Positions 12,301-22,530 of a stretch of DNA of 64,000 nt are shown in pieces (position 1 is the first letter of the stretch; each line of letters starts with the position of its first letter). The stretch covers positions 1 through 64,000 of the forward strand of contig NHNY01000008.1 in assembly GCA_002786065.1 (NCBI GenBank). Reading direction: 5' to 3'. The position numbers and the translations under genes were made by a program. Source of the stretch: Microcyclospora pomicola (taxonomy: Eukaryota; Ascomycota; Dothideomycetes; Capnodiales). The notes beneath the pieces are model-generated. The model was not told the origin of the DNA. It was given only the letters and a program-made list of their open reading frames with translations, and did no database searches.

Positions 12301-12903
12301 CTGATAAGGGCTTGTTGCTGCCGATCCAGGACGCGATCCTGGTTGTGGTGAAAGCGAAGTCTGCGAGCTGTTCAAGGAATTGATACCGGGGAACCGCGAC
12401 GGTACGGTGCCGGCTCTTGTGCGCCGTGGTGTATTGCCAGCTGATGCTGCGCTACTTTCAATGTGTTGTCCGCCATCGAAGTCTGGGAAGCTATCGCTAC
12501 TCGGAGACTCGGGAATAGTCTCGCGAAGTGGTGTGGAATGACCACTACCGCTGGTAGGTGGACCCCATATCTGAGGCGAAAGACCTTCTTGAGCCTGTAT
12601 TTCTCGTGCCCTGTGCCATGTCAGTGTTGTTTCGGGAGCCGTCACATCTTGTAGCGCTGACCGTTTCGGAAACAATCGACTCCCATACTCTTTCGAGGGT
12701 GAACCCGCGCCTGCTCTTCCGGAACCTGCCTGAGCGACTGCATTTCCAAGGCTATTACCCAACGGATATCTGAGGCCTGATCCAGCAGGAGGCTCAGATG
12801 GAGAGTTGGTGGTAGAAGTGTTGTTCGATCGAGGCTGATTCATGCTCAGCGGACCCAAGCCCTCGAGGTTCAGCTTGTAATCCGGTCGAGAAGCTGGCGG
12901 CAT
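9319..12903 (-). CDS. JSN1: Jsn1/Puf1-like RNA-binding protein (RRM + PUF)
   Basis: Cytoplasmic post-transcriptional regulator that should bind 3' UTR elements. Single exon, 1194 residues. The N-terminal 480 residues are Ser/Pro/Gly-rich and disordered. An RRM follows at about 485-560, with RNP2-like ALWLGNI and RNP1-like KSCGFVNF. PUF repeats run from about 685 to 990, including YLGNTVVQKLFEHC, NGTWAAQKIID, QYGNYVMQCC and RFGARAMRACL. The C-terminal 200 residues are Gln/Met/Gly/Tyr-rich, like a prion-type tail. This RRM-then-PUF order is that of yeast Jsn1/Puf1 and Puf2. The last codons (GRRGRVSERRIRAN) overlap a GTGAGT donor-like site, so a short terminal intron ending near 9308 is possible but would be unusually small. 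Its upstream region is long and rich in CCACC on the gene strand. Confidence 0.9.
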   Translation of the reverse strand: MPPASRPDYKLNLEGLGPLSMNQPRSNNTSTTNSPSEPPAGSGLRYPLGNSLGNAVAQAGSGRAGAGSPSKEYGSRLFPKRSALQDVTAPETTLTWHRAREIQAQEGLSPQIWGPPTSGSGHSTPLRETIPESPSSDSFPDFDGGQHIESSAASAGNTPRRTRAGTVPSRFPGINSLNSSQTSLSPQPGSRPGSAATSPYQTGASGADQQRMQSGPSAANNAALLSRLRAGSMPQRGGYLNASNPFGSSLFASNWMAGRERASTLQSIRSSDAPSSPRDSTTDNDVRTLDYLGLVDAPAAGRSSLGQPDLGMLMNQPSPNGVSIADLAALNAFNKNTANRFRSFSVNAKEKYGEGDSEALDQYDRMQQMYSGPMTPNSDANVVQAAAIHEAVRQHNLEVQAFANFASANRPRARTAGVLDSPTSRILRSYLPTPSRLDSSITAADLQRDDDASFNGLENSLQGLQLNGNTSIEGGLDTNLETPSRALWLGNIPASTTVSSLNVIFGQFGAIEFARVLTHKSCGFVNFETLQSAVAAKAQCNGKEVFPGCGPIRIGFAKEQSASNTPGGIGAYPSPSPDPFISATRAGTQMGVGGSAGNINTETAAAALVTPNLGALRNEIYEIVRQFGASPEDQTRIAHQFETAITYTGFQDEMPPIPEPSHNRTHDAPRLREIRKRIDNNSCSPAEIESIAVDMLPEIAELSSDYLGNTVVQKLFEHCQEDTKDAMLEQISPHLAEIGVHKNGTWAAQKIIDVAKTENQMRMVEQALRPHGVNLLLDQYGNYVMQCCLRFQSPLNNFIFDVMLSKLWNVAQGRFGARAMRACLESHFATNDQKRLMAAAIALHSVQLATNSNGALLLTWFLDTCTFPRRRSVLAPRLIPHLVHLCTHKVAYLTVLKIVNQRNEADARDNILRALFFDEQTLIDIVSDQTCGSTLIFKVLTTPFLDDTIRPDCVENVRKVLLRIKAQPTQGYKRLMDEVGLSTRHSGTGMNGGERTKSQSRPPANNLSHQDATQHGYGRSGFAARSQQQNDQALHRNMSVDSNGFEPYTNGLMTPQYPHGPSVTATGISPINPQLQYQQAMLAQAHAQVSRPPGFYENGGGMASMTGTHSPMGFGNASTGPQMMDPYRQNISPSPMFSPGMNYQQPGYASPMMGMGGYNQYQMPQYYQQGQMQGQMSDGAGRRGRVSERRIRAN

Positions 12904-14989
12904 TGTGGAAGCTGGCTTTTATGATATGCACGGCCTTGAAGGTGATGCGTGGAGACGACAAGGATCGGCTCGACGACTGCACACGTATGGTGCAATGACG
13001 ACAATCTTGATGTTCAGCTACAGCGGCGGTTCGTTGCCAACTTGTGAGCTTCGATTCCTGCAGGATCGTTCTCGGTGATCCGGTGCATCCACCGCTGCTC
13101 ACGCCGGCGGATATGTATGGCCGGTGTAGTTGACAGGCATCTGCCCTGAGCCTGAAATTCGAATTGTAGGGCTTCCAAGGCGCAAACGATGGGAGGGAGC
13201 GGCTGTGGGGAATGGCGGGTCGCGCGCAGATGTCAAATTGGGGTTTCTGAGGACGAGAAAGCAAGACCAAATTGAACAAGGTGAGGGAGAGTGAAGACAA
13301 ACGAATTAGAAATCGATAGTGGCAGGAAAAGGTGAATAGCACGCAGCGTGATACAGTCAAGGTGATGGACGGAGTGGAATTGTAGTTGGCCGGCGAAACA
13401 GAAGGGTGCGGACCACGCGAGACCGGCCCGCACTAGCGACAGGGCTGCTGCAGCCACGTACAGTACTGGTGAGAGCCGCAGTCGCTGGGGAGAAGATAGG
13501 GATGGCGGTGGTGGTCGTGGCGGTGGTGGTGGATGATAGTGGCGAGATGAGATGGAAGTGAGATTGGGTTCTCGTGGTCGTGTCCAGTCTGTCGATGTAT
13601 TAGGCGTGGACGGGGATGCAGGCAGTAAGGAGGTGCAGTAGTTACAGGTAAGCATACGTAGGTACCTCACCTACCACTCCACTCTACAGATGCGGTTCTC
13701 TCGATTATGAATGCGCTGGACTGATCCTTCGTGCTGATCCGGTCAGGAACAGGACGGCTAGTCCAGCAGGATAATCAGCAGTACAGTTCCTCACGTTGAC
13801 TGCGTGTGCAATCAGGACACCTAGCTGTTCGTCAGCCAATCGTGGTCTGGATCAAGAGATGCACGCTCGTCAGCGCTTCGAATGATCAACCACAACGCCA
13901 TACACGAGAACCCACAGATATCTCCAATGACTACCTGACACGATGATCGATGATGGAGGACGAGCGAGTACAGTAGCTGGGCACCATCGCTTTGCTGGCG
14001 ATTCCGCCTGACACGAGCAGCTGCTATTTCCATCCCAGGATATCCTCCCATCGGTGGTCCGCCAAACTCAAGCATTCCTCCAATCTGGTGCTTCCCGCAA
14101 TGCAGCTTTTTCAGCACAGAATGCTCTACCAGTCGCCCCGGCCATCGCCTGTCTCCTGGCTGCCTTTTGATCCCCGAGCTTCGTCGTACAGCACCATGAT
14201 GTGCATCCTACCAATGGCCATGTCCGGGCTGAGGCCGAGTCAAGCCGGGTCTCCGACCTGAAACGCCCCGAAAGCGCCGGGCATCTCAGGTCGTTCCCCC
14301 ACAAGCCAATGACACCGAGCTTACAGGGATTACAGGGCCAGCACGATCTGGAAGCATTTGTGTCGTAGTTCTTGTTGGAGCTGCGTCAGAGTATCAGCAC
14401 CAAACATGACGTGAAGCTCTTGCTGTGTGTTCTACAACTCTGTACGTTATTGGATGACATTCGAATCGGATCCATGTCACAGCGCATGTCGACATCGCCA
14501 TGATGTACTACTCGTAAATCGTCAAATGGGACTTGCAATCGGATCGTGAAGGCACAAAGGATGCGACCTCCGCTCAACTACTGAGGGGTGATGTTGCTCG
14601 ATTCTTAGGATGTGATCACATCATGCTTTCATTGATGGAGCCTAGAGCAGCCATTGCCCTCATCACGGGCTTGTTCGTACATTCTCATAACAACACATAC
14701 ATTACGCATATACGCTTCGGTACGATTAAATTCGTGCACCATCGGCAGACGATTGGCCGTCGTGCGCCAGAGTCGGATGGCAATAGCCGCGAGGGAGATC
14801 AATGAAGAGCATCCCACGTCTTCAAGACGTCCTGACTCGCGAAGTCATACAGTCGTCTTGACATTGCGTACGACGTCCCGTGGATATCGCATGCCTATCA
14901 TTCAACACAAATCTTCCATCCCCGTCTTGGCCATGTGGCCGATCACAAGAGCCATACGATGGTGCACACAATGGTCCACAAGATGCAGA
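12904..14989. other. 2.1 kb intergenic with CT-rich leader of the PUF gene
   Basis: Between PDS5 and the PUF gene, both on the minus strand. The half next to the PUF gene (12,904-13,620) is strongly pyrimidine-rich on the gene strand, including a CCACC/CCGCC run around 13,500-13,545. That suits a long 5' UTR for a regulator mRNA. The rest has only short open frames without family features. Confidence 0.55.
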
Positions 14990-17900
14990 TTACGCCGTCG
15001 CTCTCGAGGTTGTTCTGCGTGAGCGCTTAGCATTCTTGCGTGTCGCAGACGCAGAGCCTTCCATTACATCGTTTGTAGGCGGCGTAGATGATAGATTTTC
15101 CTTGTCCTCCTCACTATCAGGTTCCTGCCAATCCTCCATCTCTTCGTCAAGATCCTCGCTGTCGCTTTCGGCATAATTCTTAGAGTTTGAGGTACGAGAA
15201 CTTTTCCTCCTCTCCGACAGTTGAGCCTCATCGGCTGGACTCTTCCTCCTAGCTGATTTCGTGCTTGCGGTTTTGGCTGATTTGCGCTTGCTCGGCTTAG
15301 GAATCTCATGATAGTTTTTGGCTTTTTTCGCAGTCGAGGCAGATTGGCCTTCGGACTTGCGTTTGCCGGTAACCGGCTTGCTTTTTCTTGTGGACAGACT
15401 ACGTTTGACTAGCTCGTCTACCCGGTCCAGGAGATCGTCAGGAGCGTAGCGAGTCTCCGAGATCACCTGGGCAGTGTCGTGGTCGGGTAGCGGAGCAAAT
15501 ATGCCGCTCGGTAGTCTCGCTTTGATCGAGGATAATTGCAGAGACCAGCCTTGAAGTTCTTGGTATGCACGAATGGTAGCCTGTGCCAGGTCTGACAATA
15601 TGTACAGACGCTCGCTTTCCACTGGCTCGATGGCGTCTTGAACGGTCTTGAGGCGCTCGGCGATGTTGAAAAGTGTGGGTAGGTTCGCCTCACTAGCACT
15701 ATTCTGGAGGAAAAACACTATGTACTCCACGAAATCATCGTCGACACTCGTAGCGTCGAAATCCTGATGGTGCGCAAGGAGACTGAGGAGTCGCGGCCAG
15801 GCACTTTCTGTGATCATAGCACTAGCTGCGGTCGATCGAGCCGCGCTGGATTTCAGCCATGTCTCAGTGGCTCGTTTGAACTGCTTAGCGGGCTCAAATG
15901 CATAAAGGAAGACTAGAGCATGGAAGCGGGTGGTCAGTTTGCCCTGGCCTAGATACTTTTTGAGAGCATTGCCGAATCCGGCGCGGACTGACTCTCTTGG
16001 GTCTTGTGTAAGCTGTGCCAGGCGATTGTAGTCACGAGGGGTAAGCTTCCTGTCGGTGGGTTTGGAACATGAAAGCTTTAGAATATGGATGCCGGCGGCC
16101 AATCGCAGAGCGATTCTATGGCTTTCCGGAGTCTTGCTGCTCTCGTTCTTAGAAAGCTCACCCTCTTCCGCTATCAACGTGTTTAGCAGCTTGTAGACTC
16201 GGTCTGCCGCAGCATCGATGCGGGCCTGTGCTTCCGGAGAATCGCATGCTGTGCTTTGACCACGGACATCGTTCACTAGGAGCTTCAGAGCCCAAAGCTT
16301 GGAACTCAACTCATCATCCACGCCGGCATCGGTATGCTCCGTCAGACCATCGCTCGTACCAACGGAGCTCAGCACGCTTGCGGCAACGTCCATTACAGCA
16401 TCGCTTTGGTCTTCAATCATCTCGTGCGCCACCAGCTTTAGTTGGCCCAACGTCGCCAGCTTTGCCAATGAGTGCTCGGCACCAGCTTCAAAATCGTTGA
16501 GGCAGTACTTCATGAGATCCTTGACATACATCTCCTTCTTGTCCGCTGATGCGATGAGCACCGTCACCGCGTGCTTTGCAGCTTCTGGAGGATTCCCATA
16601 CTTGGCGAAAGAGACTAGAGTCTTCAGAAAACCGCGATCCCTAGGTATTTCCGCAGGAGTGTGTTTTGCGAAGCCCGCGCATGCTTTCAAAGTGTGTACT
16701 GCTCCATGGTTTGGCAGAGATCCTGTCGCTGCATCTTGATTTTTGAGATCATTGCAGAGCTCATGCACGTACACTTTGAAGACATCCGGGGCATGAGTCG
16801 AAATCTGGTTCAGGAGATCGTGAGCACATTCTCCAAATCCTTGGTCGTCATCACGAGCCTTCTGCATGATAGCGGGAACATGACTCTTATTGTACACCAG
16901 TTTCGAGACCATCTTTACGACAGGCACCAAGGTTTCCAAAACAACGCTAGGACTGTTTGGCCCATCTTCCAGCCGCTTGATCAACTCCCGTAAGGCTTTA
17001 GTGATTTTGCGGTAATCGCTATCCGGGGATATACAGAATCGAATCAGTTGGTGGTTGCGCCTGTCGTAATGATGAGCGAACTTCCTCATATGTTCAGTAG
17101 CAGTCTGCTCATCAGCCATCGACTTCACGAGGACAGGTATACATTTCTCTAGCATTGACTTGGCGTCTTTTTGCTTGCTTGTGGTCCTGATATCTTCACA
17201 TGCCACCAGATACCTCTCCATGTATTTTGCCAGCATAGGCTGTTGTGCTTGTAGAGCGTAGAACACCTTCTGTTCTATCCCACTAAGATCTCGAACCATC
17301 GTGAGAATGCGCTCAGTCCGTATAGCATCCGGGTCGTAATCTTGCATGTCTTTTTGGCCCTGCGGATCGTCGACTCGTTGTGTACTTTGCGGTGTCTTAG
17401 CCTTGTTTGGGGGATATCCAAACGGGAGCAGAGCTCCAAACAACGCCCGATAGATCGAAGCATTGACGTCTCGGCTATTTACTAGGTGTGCCTGGAATAC
17501 TCTGCTAGGGATCTCGCCCAAGAGTTTCCGAGCACGTCCATTGCTTTCGACAATGGCACCCGCAGCTGTACCCCAAACGCGACTTATGATGTCCATAGCG
17601 GCAACACGGACACCGCGCTTGGCATCTTTGATACGATCTGCCAGACGTGACAGAATGGTACCGGGCGTGCCAACCCCTCCGGTCTTGCAGAGCTTGTCAA
17701 TGACCGTGTGGTAGTCAAACCCAGCGATAGTGTGAACCGCTGCTAAGCGCACTTTTTCATCAATGTCCTCCATAGCCTCGAAGATGATACGCAAAAGCTC
17801 GTCTTCTTGTTCAGTGGCCAGCCCTTTGCCCCCAGCAGCAGTTGCAAGAACTCTCCCTGCTGCGGTCACACAAGCGCTTCTGACTTGTGCAGATTTGTCT

Positions 17901-19201
17901 TTGTGTCTCTCGATGAACACTTGATATGCCACTGGATGCACAGAAGAGAACGCACGCGGAGCATGTGGCTGCAGAGTCACATTGCCATGAGGTCCTTGAC
18001 CTTCCATGGTCTCGCTCTGCGATGGATATGCAGCCGGATCCATAGGTGGCAGAGGCGGAGGTCCCGCGGCACCAACTCCAGCTGCCATATCGCCAATGAC
18101 TTTCACCGCCATAGTACGTAGCTCTACGCTTTCGCCAACAGCCTCGGCCTCGATCTGGGGGACGACATTATGAATCACATCAGGTGCAGAGCGCCAGAGC
18201 TCACGTAGCAGCCGATGTGCGGCTTCGACTTGTTGCAAGTCTTCTTCCGCGGGAGGTGTGAGCAATCCATCATCGATATCGTCGTCACTCTCGTCGTGAG
18301 TCCGCTTTCTACCCCTGCCTTTGATCTGCTTGAGATTAGACATGTTCTCTGAAGCGTCGATAAGTACCGAGCTGAAATAATGCCCGACAGCACGAGTCAT
18401 TTTCTCCGATGCTTGATTACATATGCTGCGCGCCATGTTGTACGCTGGTGATGTCTCTCGGAGTACAGCTGAAGGCTGGTCATCGGCTTTCACCATGCTT
18501 GGGTCTGCTCGTAAGAATTGCGCCAGGATGCAGTCGTCCACTCCCACCGGCAGCACCTGACACTCCTCAACCAATGTCGCGAGCATGTTGGTCATATGAT
18601 ACTCCACGTTTTTGGGTAACTGCTCCCCTTGCGCGCCCTTGACATTCCCTGAAACGACATCGAAGCAATTTTGGAATAGGCTCAGAATCAATGAATCGGA
18701 GTTCGGAATGTCGGTAAGCAGTACGATGCTCTTGATCGTAGTCAGTGATGAGAGGATTCCCAGGTACTGCTGGCTGTATGGATCCGCAGGACTCGCCAAA
18801 GACGGGATCACACTTGACACAAACAAGTCGAAGATCGAACGCAATTGACCTGGCTTGTACGGTGCATTGGGCGCTGTGATGCGAAACATTTCGACAATAC
18901 AGGCCAGTGTCCAAGCCTTCACACCCTTGTCTTTGTGATTGATGAGCATGGTATTCGCGAGCTCTTGTGCTTTGGGCAAAAGTGACTGCGATCCCGCATC
19001 CTGTTGGTCCAAACTCACCAGTTCTTCATAGAGTGCCCGTAGCCGACGTAGAAGATCGCTGACCGCAATTGGCCTGCCTGCGCGCCATGTAAGAGCTTCA
19101 TCGAACTGCAAAACATTACTATCCACTGGAGTTTCTTCTTCCGCCTCTTGCTCTGTTTCTTCTACCACCGCCGGATTTGCGACTCGCCGGCCCCGGGCCA
19201 T
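14990..19201 (-). CDS. PDS5: sister chromatid cohesion protein Pds5
   Basis: Cohesin-associated HEAT-repeat protein that binds the Scc1 kleisin and, with Wpl1 and Eco1, controls cohesin release and maintenance. Single exon of 1403 residues, the length expected of Pds5. The conserved N-terminal region is recognisable (LQFDEALTWRAG, LRALYEELVSLDQ, LANTMLINHKDKGVKAWTAC-like), followed by helical repeats up to about residue 1230. The tail (about 1260-1403) alternates basic and acidic stretches (KRKS, SESEDLDEEMEDW), probably disordered and DNA- or chromatin-contacting. I place the start at 19201 (MARGRRVANP) rather than at an in-frame position 72 bases upstream, because the extra residues look like leader and because fungal Pds5 proteins commonly begin with such a short basic stretch. 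Confidence 0.93.
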   Translation of the reverse strand: MARGRRVANPAVVEETEQEAEEETPVDSNVLQFDEALTWRAGRPIAVSDLLRRLRALYEELVSLDQQDAGSQSLLPKAQELANTMLINHKDKGVKAWTLACIVEMFRITAPNAPYKPGQLRSIFDLFVSSVIPSLASPADPYSQQYLGILSSLTTIKSIVLLTDIPNSDSLILSLFQNCFDVVSGNVKGAQGEQLPKNVEYHMTNMLATLVEECQVLPVGVDDCILAQFLRADPSMVKADDQPSAVLRETSPAYNMARSICNQASEKMTRAVGHYFSSVLIDASENMSNLKQIKGRGRKRTHDESDDDIDDGLLTPPAEEDLQQVEAAHRLLRELWRSAPDVIHNVVPQIEAEAVGESVELRTMAVKVIGDMAAGVGAAGPPPLPPMDPAAYPSQSETMEGQGPHGNVTLQPHAPRAFSSVHPVAYQVFIERHKDKSAQVRSACVTAAGRVLATAAGGKGLATEQEDELLRIIFEAMEDIDEKVRLAAVHTIAGFDYHTVIDKLCKTGGVGTPGTILSRLADRIKDAKRGVRVAAMDIISRVWGTAAGAIVESNGRARKLLGEIPSRVFQAHLVNSRDVNASIYRALFGALLPFGYPPNKAKTPQSTQRVDDPQGQKDMQDYDPDAIRTERILTMVRDLSGIEQKVFYALQAQQPMLAKYMERYLVACEDIRTTSKQKDAKSMLEKCIPVLVKSMADEQTATEHMRKFAHHYDRRNHQLIRFCISPDSDYRKITKALRELIKRLEDGPNSPSVVLETLVPVVKMVSKLVYNKSHVPAIMQKARDDDQGFGECAHDLLNQISTHAPDVFKVYVHELCNDLKNQDAATGSLPNHGAVHTLKACAGFAKHTPAEIPRDRGFLKTLVSFAKYGNPPEAAKHAVTVLIASADKKEMYVKDLMKYCLNDFEAGAEHSLAKLATLGQLKLVAHEMIEDQSDAVMDVAASVLSSVGTSDGLTEHTDAGVDDELSSKLWALKLLVNDVRGQSTACDSPEAQARIDAAADRVYKLLNTLIAEEGELSKNESSKTPESHRIALRLAAGIHILKLSCSKPTDRKLTPRDYNRLAQLTQDPRESVRAGFGNALKKYLGQGKLTTRFHALVFLYAFEPAKQFKRATETWLKSSAARSTAASAMITESAWPRLLSLLAHHQDFDATSVDDDFVEYIVFFLQNSASEANLPTLFNIAERLKTVQDAIEPVESERLYILSDLAQATIRAYQELQGWSLQLSSIKARLPSGIFAPLPDHDTAQVISETRYAPDDLLDRVDELVKRSLSTRKSKPVTGKRKSEGQSASTAKKAKNYHEIPKPSKRKSAKTASTKSARRKSPADEAQLSERRKSSRTSNSKNYAESDSEDLDEEMEDWQEPDSEEDKENLSSTPPTNDVMEGSASATRKNAKRSRRTTSRATA

Positions 19202-19902
19202 GATGATTGTGGTCTGAACAGACAGCCCAATAGGTAATGATGCGCTATATGCGCCAATGCGCTGCAAAGTCAAGCGGTATAGGTGGTGATTTGGAGCATG
19301 CGCGAAGAGGGTCGTGAGGTGACTACTTCATCTCCAGACGGTGGACGTAGTGAGACCAGGGCGCATGTTTAGACACGGCTGGAAATCGAGGTTGCGGTTA
19401 TGTCAATGAGGCCATATGATGAAACTCCGGGACACGCGCCTCCGACGCGACATCTTATCTGCTTAGTCATGGCTCCCTCATTTGGAAGTTCACTTGACCT
19501 CAAGTTAACTACGTGTGCCATTGACATACATGCATCTGACACACTACGGCACGTGTATGTCCACATTCGAAACAGTCGAGCTCTAGTCCAAGTCATCTCT
19601 TGGGAATAGACATTAGTGCTGTACAAGACATTGAGACAAGGACTACACCGACCTCTGCTTAGCCCACGAGCTGACGAGGACTCAAACTGCGCATGAGAGT
19701 CTGGTGCAAGAATGTAGACACAACACTGTCGTGCATACTTTCAAGCTTAGCATTGCTGCTCGCGTATTGATACATACCGAGCACTATGTTGAGGATCTAT
19801 CGAAAGAGACCGACGTGATTTTCTTGCTCCACATATGTCTTGTCTGCGCGCGCAATTGACGTATGCCTACGGGTCACTAACCACCGCTGTGCTTCTTATG
19901 GA
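19202..19902. other. intergenic, PDS5 promoter / SNX41 3' side
   Basis: About 700 bases upstream of PDS5 and downstream of SNX41. I see no supported gene, RNA or repeat. Confidence 0.5.
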
Positions 19903-21916
19903 TTATCGGACTTCTATCTTGTCTATCTCCTCTTTGGCCTTCTCCCACTCCTCAAGACTCCTCTTTGACCACTCAATGTGACATTTGGCGAAATTGAGCT
20001 AGAGGACGGTGATCAGCTGTGTACACCAATGCAATATCAACGGACTTGGTCTTACCATATAGGTTCTAAGGTCTTCCTCTTTTTGTCCTTGGAATCTTTT
20101 GAGGTCTTGAAGCACACCAGCGGAAGCATCCTTGACGTCCTTCTGCGCAACATCAAGAGCCTGCTCGAGTTGGCCCAAGGATTCCTTGGTCTTGCCGAGT
20201 TGGTCGCGGCGAGCACGTTCCGGGTCCTGATCTGTTGCTCCCTGTATGGCATGCGTAAAACCACTCAGTCGCCCAAAAAGCTTGTTGGCCACGCCACTTG
20301 TGCCACGTTTGTGACTGCCACTCGGTGGTGAGTTCGGGGGGCTTTGATATAAGTCTTGTTGAGGTAATCCTTGGCTTGAACTTGGAGCATGTTGATTGGA
20401 CTGAGCAGGAGAAAAATCGCTGTCGACTGATACACTGTCCTCTTCCCGGATCGGGCGATCACGGTTGCTGCCGCTGCTTGCGCTACGGCGGGGGGTCGAC
20501 GACGAGTTGTACATTCCCGAAGAGGTCATGTATTGCTCGATTCGTTTCGCCTCCATCTCGCTGCGCTCCAGTTGCTCCAGAGAAGTCTTCTTCTTCTCCA
20601 ATTCGTCGCGGGTCATTTCTTCCTGGACTCGCTTGAGTACGCGATATTTGAGCACACTCCGAACCACGCCTGCAAATTGCGCACTTTCTCGCATGGGTTC
20701 TGCGAAACCAGCACTCACTCCTGAAGACAAATCGCGGGACTGGATGTATGTGAAGTCGCAAGCCTGCCCTGCCTTTTCAATAGCATGCGCAACGCTTTGC
20801 GACTGTTCTGAGAGCGAGAACGCATTATACCTTGCGCCAAGATCCATGAGATCATCTCCGAGGCTGTACAAGTGGCGAAGCAGCCTTTGATTGACTTTCT
20901 CCATCGACCCGGTAAGAAGTGTCTCAAGATCTTTGGAGCTGCTCTCAAACGTCGAGAAGTACGGATCTAGGTCACCCTCGCTCAAGTCTTCTGTCGATGG
21001 AGGGAACCGAATGTACTGTATCTGCGGGGTTGTGTGCGCAGCAGTTGAAGGCGCCGTTGACGCGGCAGGTGGAGAGCTCGGGGTGCCAGATAATGATGTC
21101 GAAGAAGCAGATCGAAGCTTTGCGTTTTGTGACGGGATGGGAAGATGGGCGTGACCTGGGGTTGGGTTCGCTGGGTCAAGCGGTGGCGCCTTGAGATTGT
21201 TCTTAGGTATGTTGGCGGCAGGATATGAGTGCAATACTTCATTCCAGCTGACGTTCGGGTCCAAGAATCGCCACCAGACGCCATCCTCGCGTACCTCTTT
21301 CATACGCCTGCATCTGTTCAAGAAAGTGGCCAGCATTCGCTGCCGCAGCTCGATAATCCCAACATCCTCCTTCGCTTTGGTAGGTTTTGCTGCATAATCT
21401 GCGATGCTGTGCTTCTCAGGAATTGGCGGAATGATCAAGGTCGGATGAAGGTTGGTCAAAGTCTGGCGCAAGGATGCGAACTCGGAGTATCGCCGTCGGA
21501 CTTCAATCTCCCCCGTACGTATGGTGTAGGTTATGTAGCCTCCTCCGCCTTCTGTATTCTTCCCAGCGTACACGATTTGGATCTCCAGATCCGGATGCTC
21601 ATACAATATCTGCTCAATGCGACTGTCATATCCGCCTTCTTTTGGCTGGACTTTGGAAGCTTTTAGGCGATCGTCGTCCAGTTCTTCGTCGCTGAGGTCT
21701 GTGGAGCGAGCATTGTAACCCGGAGCCTGGAGAGGCGAAGATCGGCCAGATGGAGGTGTGGAAGGATGGTCGTGGACTAAACGTAGCAGTCAGCTGTGTT
21801 GCGCATAACATGATAGGAGGGAGTTTCGTACGATCGCTAGGTGACTGAGCATCAGATGTTTCTGAGTCGCGGCGGTGAAAAGAGCCATACGGATTGTTGT
21901 CTTCATCGTCCCACAT
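19903..21916 (-). CDS. SNX41: sorting nexin Snx41/Atg20
   Basis: Endosomal PX-BAR protein that works with Snx4/Atg24 in retrieval from endosomes and in selective autophagy. Three exons (21916-21832, 21776-20056, 19998-19903) join to 633 residues. The short first exon encodes MWDDEDNNPYGSF, a family-typical start. The PX domain at about 70-200 contains the RRYSEFASLR phosphoinositide-binding motif and PPIPEKHS. A long helical region follows, interrupted by a Ser/Pro-rich insert (about 420-490) as in Snx41. The last 31 residues come from a small terminal exon starting LNFAKCHIEWSKRSLEEW, which completes the BAR-like coiled region. Splice sites are GTACGA/TTTAG and GTAAGA/CTAG. Snx41 and Atg20 are one ancestral gene in most filamentous fungi, so the exact name is a matter of convention. 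Confidence 0.93.
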
Positions 21917-22471
21917 GATCAGAAGGTAAACGCAGTGACGAGCTTTGGTGAGATGCAGAGTGGCCCGAGTTTCAAGATTGCTCCAGCTGACTCAAATACT
22001 CCGTCTTGCTATCTGCGCCGCAGTCCAGGAAGGCGAGCCAATGCGGACAAACATGAACGCCAGTACCTCCAACATGAAGCCAACATGGACGTCAGGGCTG
22101 GAGCTCCAGTCGTAGGCGTTACGGCTTCATCCGTGCGATGACGCCGCGTCACGTGTGAGCGCGGGCGACGTCAATTCATGGACGCATCAGATGCATCCCA
22201 GCACATTACTATACATCAATCACAAACATCGATATACCAAAGTTGTTACCTATTACTGTTGATGAGATATGCAACATTGCTCTTGTTGACATAGTCGCCA
22301 CCATTCATGGTTCCAGGCGATAAGATATATACCAGTCCAGATGTGATGAAAGCTTAATGGAGCATCGATTGCTGCGGATCTTTTTACCTATCCACCTTAG
22401 ACAGGCGATATGCTGTTCATCTTGTACATGGTGCAAATGATAAACAATCGTAGAAACTGCGTTTCGCTATA

Positions 22472-22530
22472 TGTATAATCGACTCAGAACAGGTACTACT
22501 TTCTGTATAATCGGTTTAGAACAGGTACTA
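22472..22530. repeat. imperfect 27-base direct repeat
   Basis: Two copies, 22,472-22,498 and 22,504-22,530, start TGTATAATCG and end AGAACAGGTACTA. They differ at 3 bases in the middle and have a 32-base period. Two units only; function unknown. Confidence 0.8.

Noticed and set aside
13821-14117. 98-codon open frame between PDS5 and the PUF gene
   Set aside because: No family resemblance, overlaps opposing open frames, and lies in the expected non-coding space.
19202-19273. 72-base upstream extension of PDS5
   Set aside because: The extension (IGAYSASLPIGLSVQ) is leader-like, and MARGRRVANP is the more natural start.
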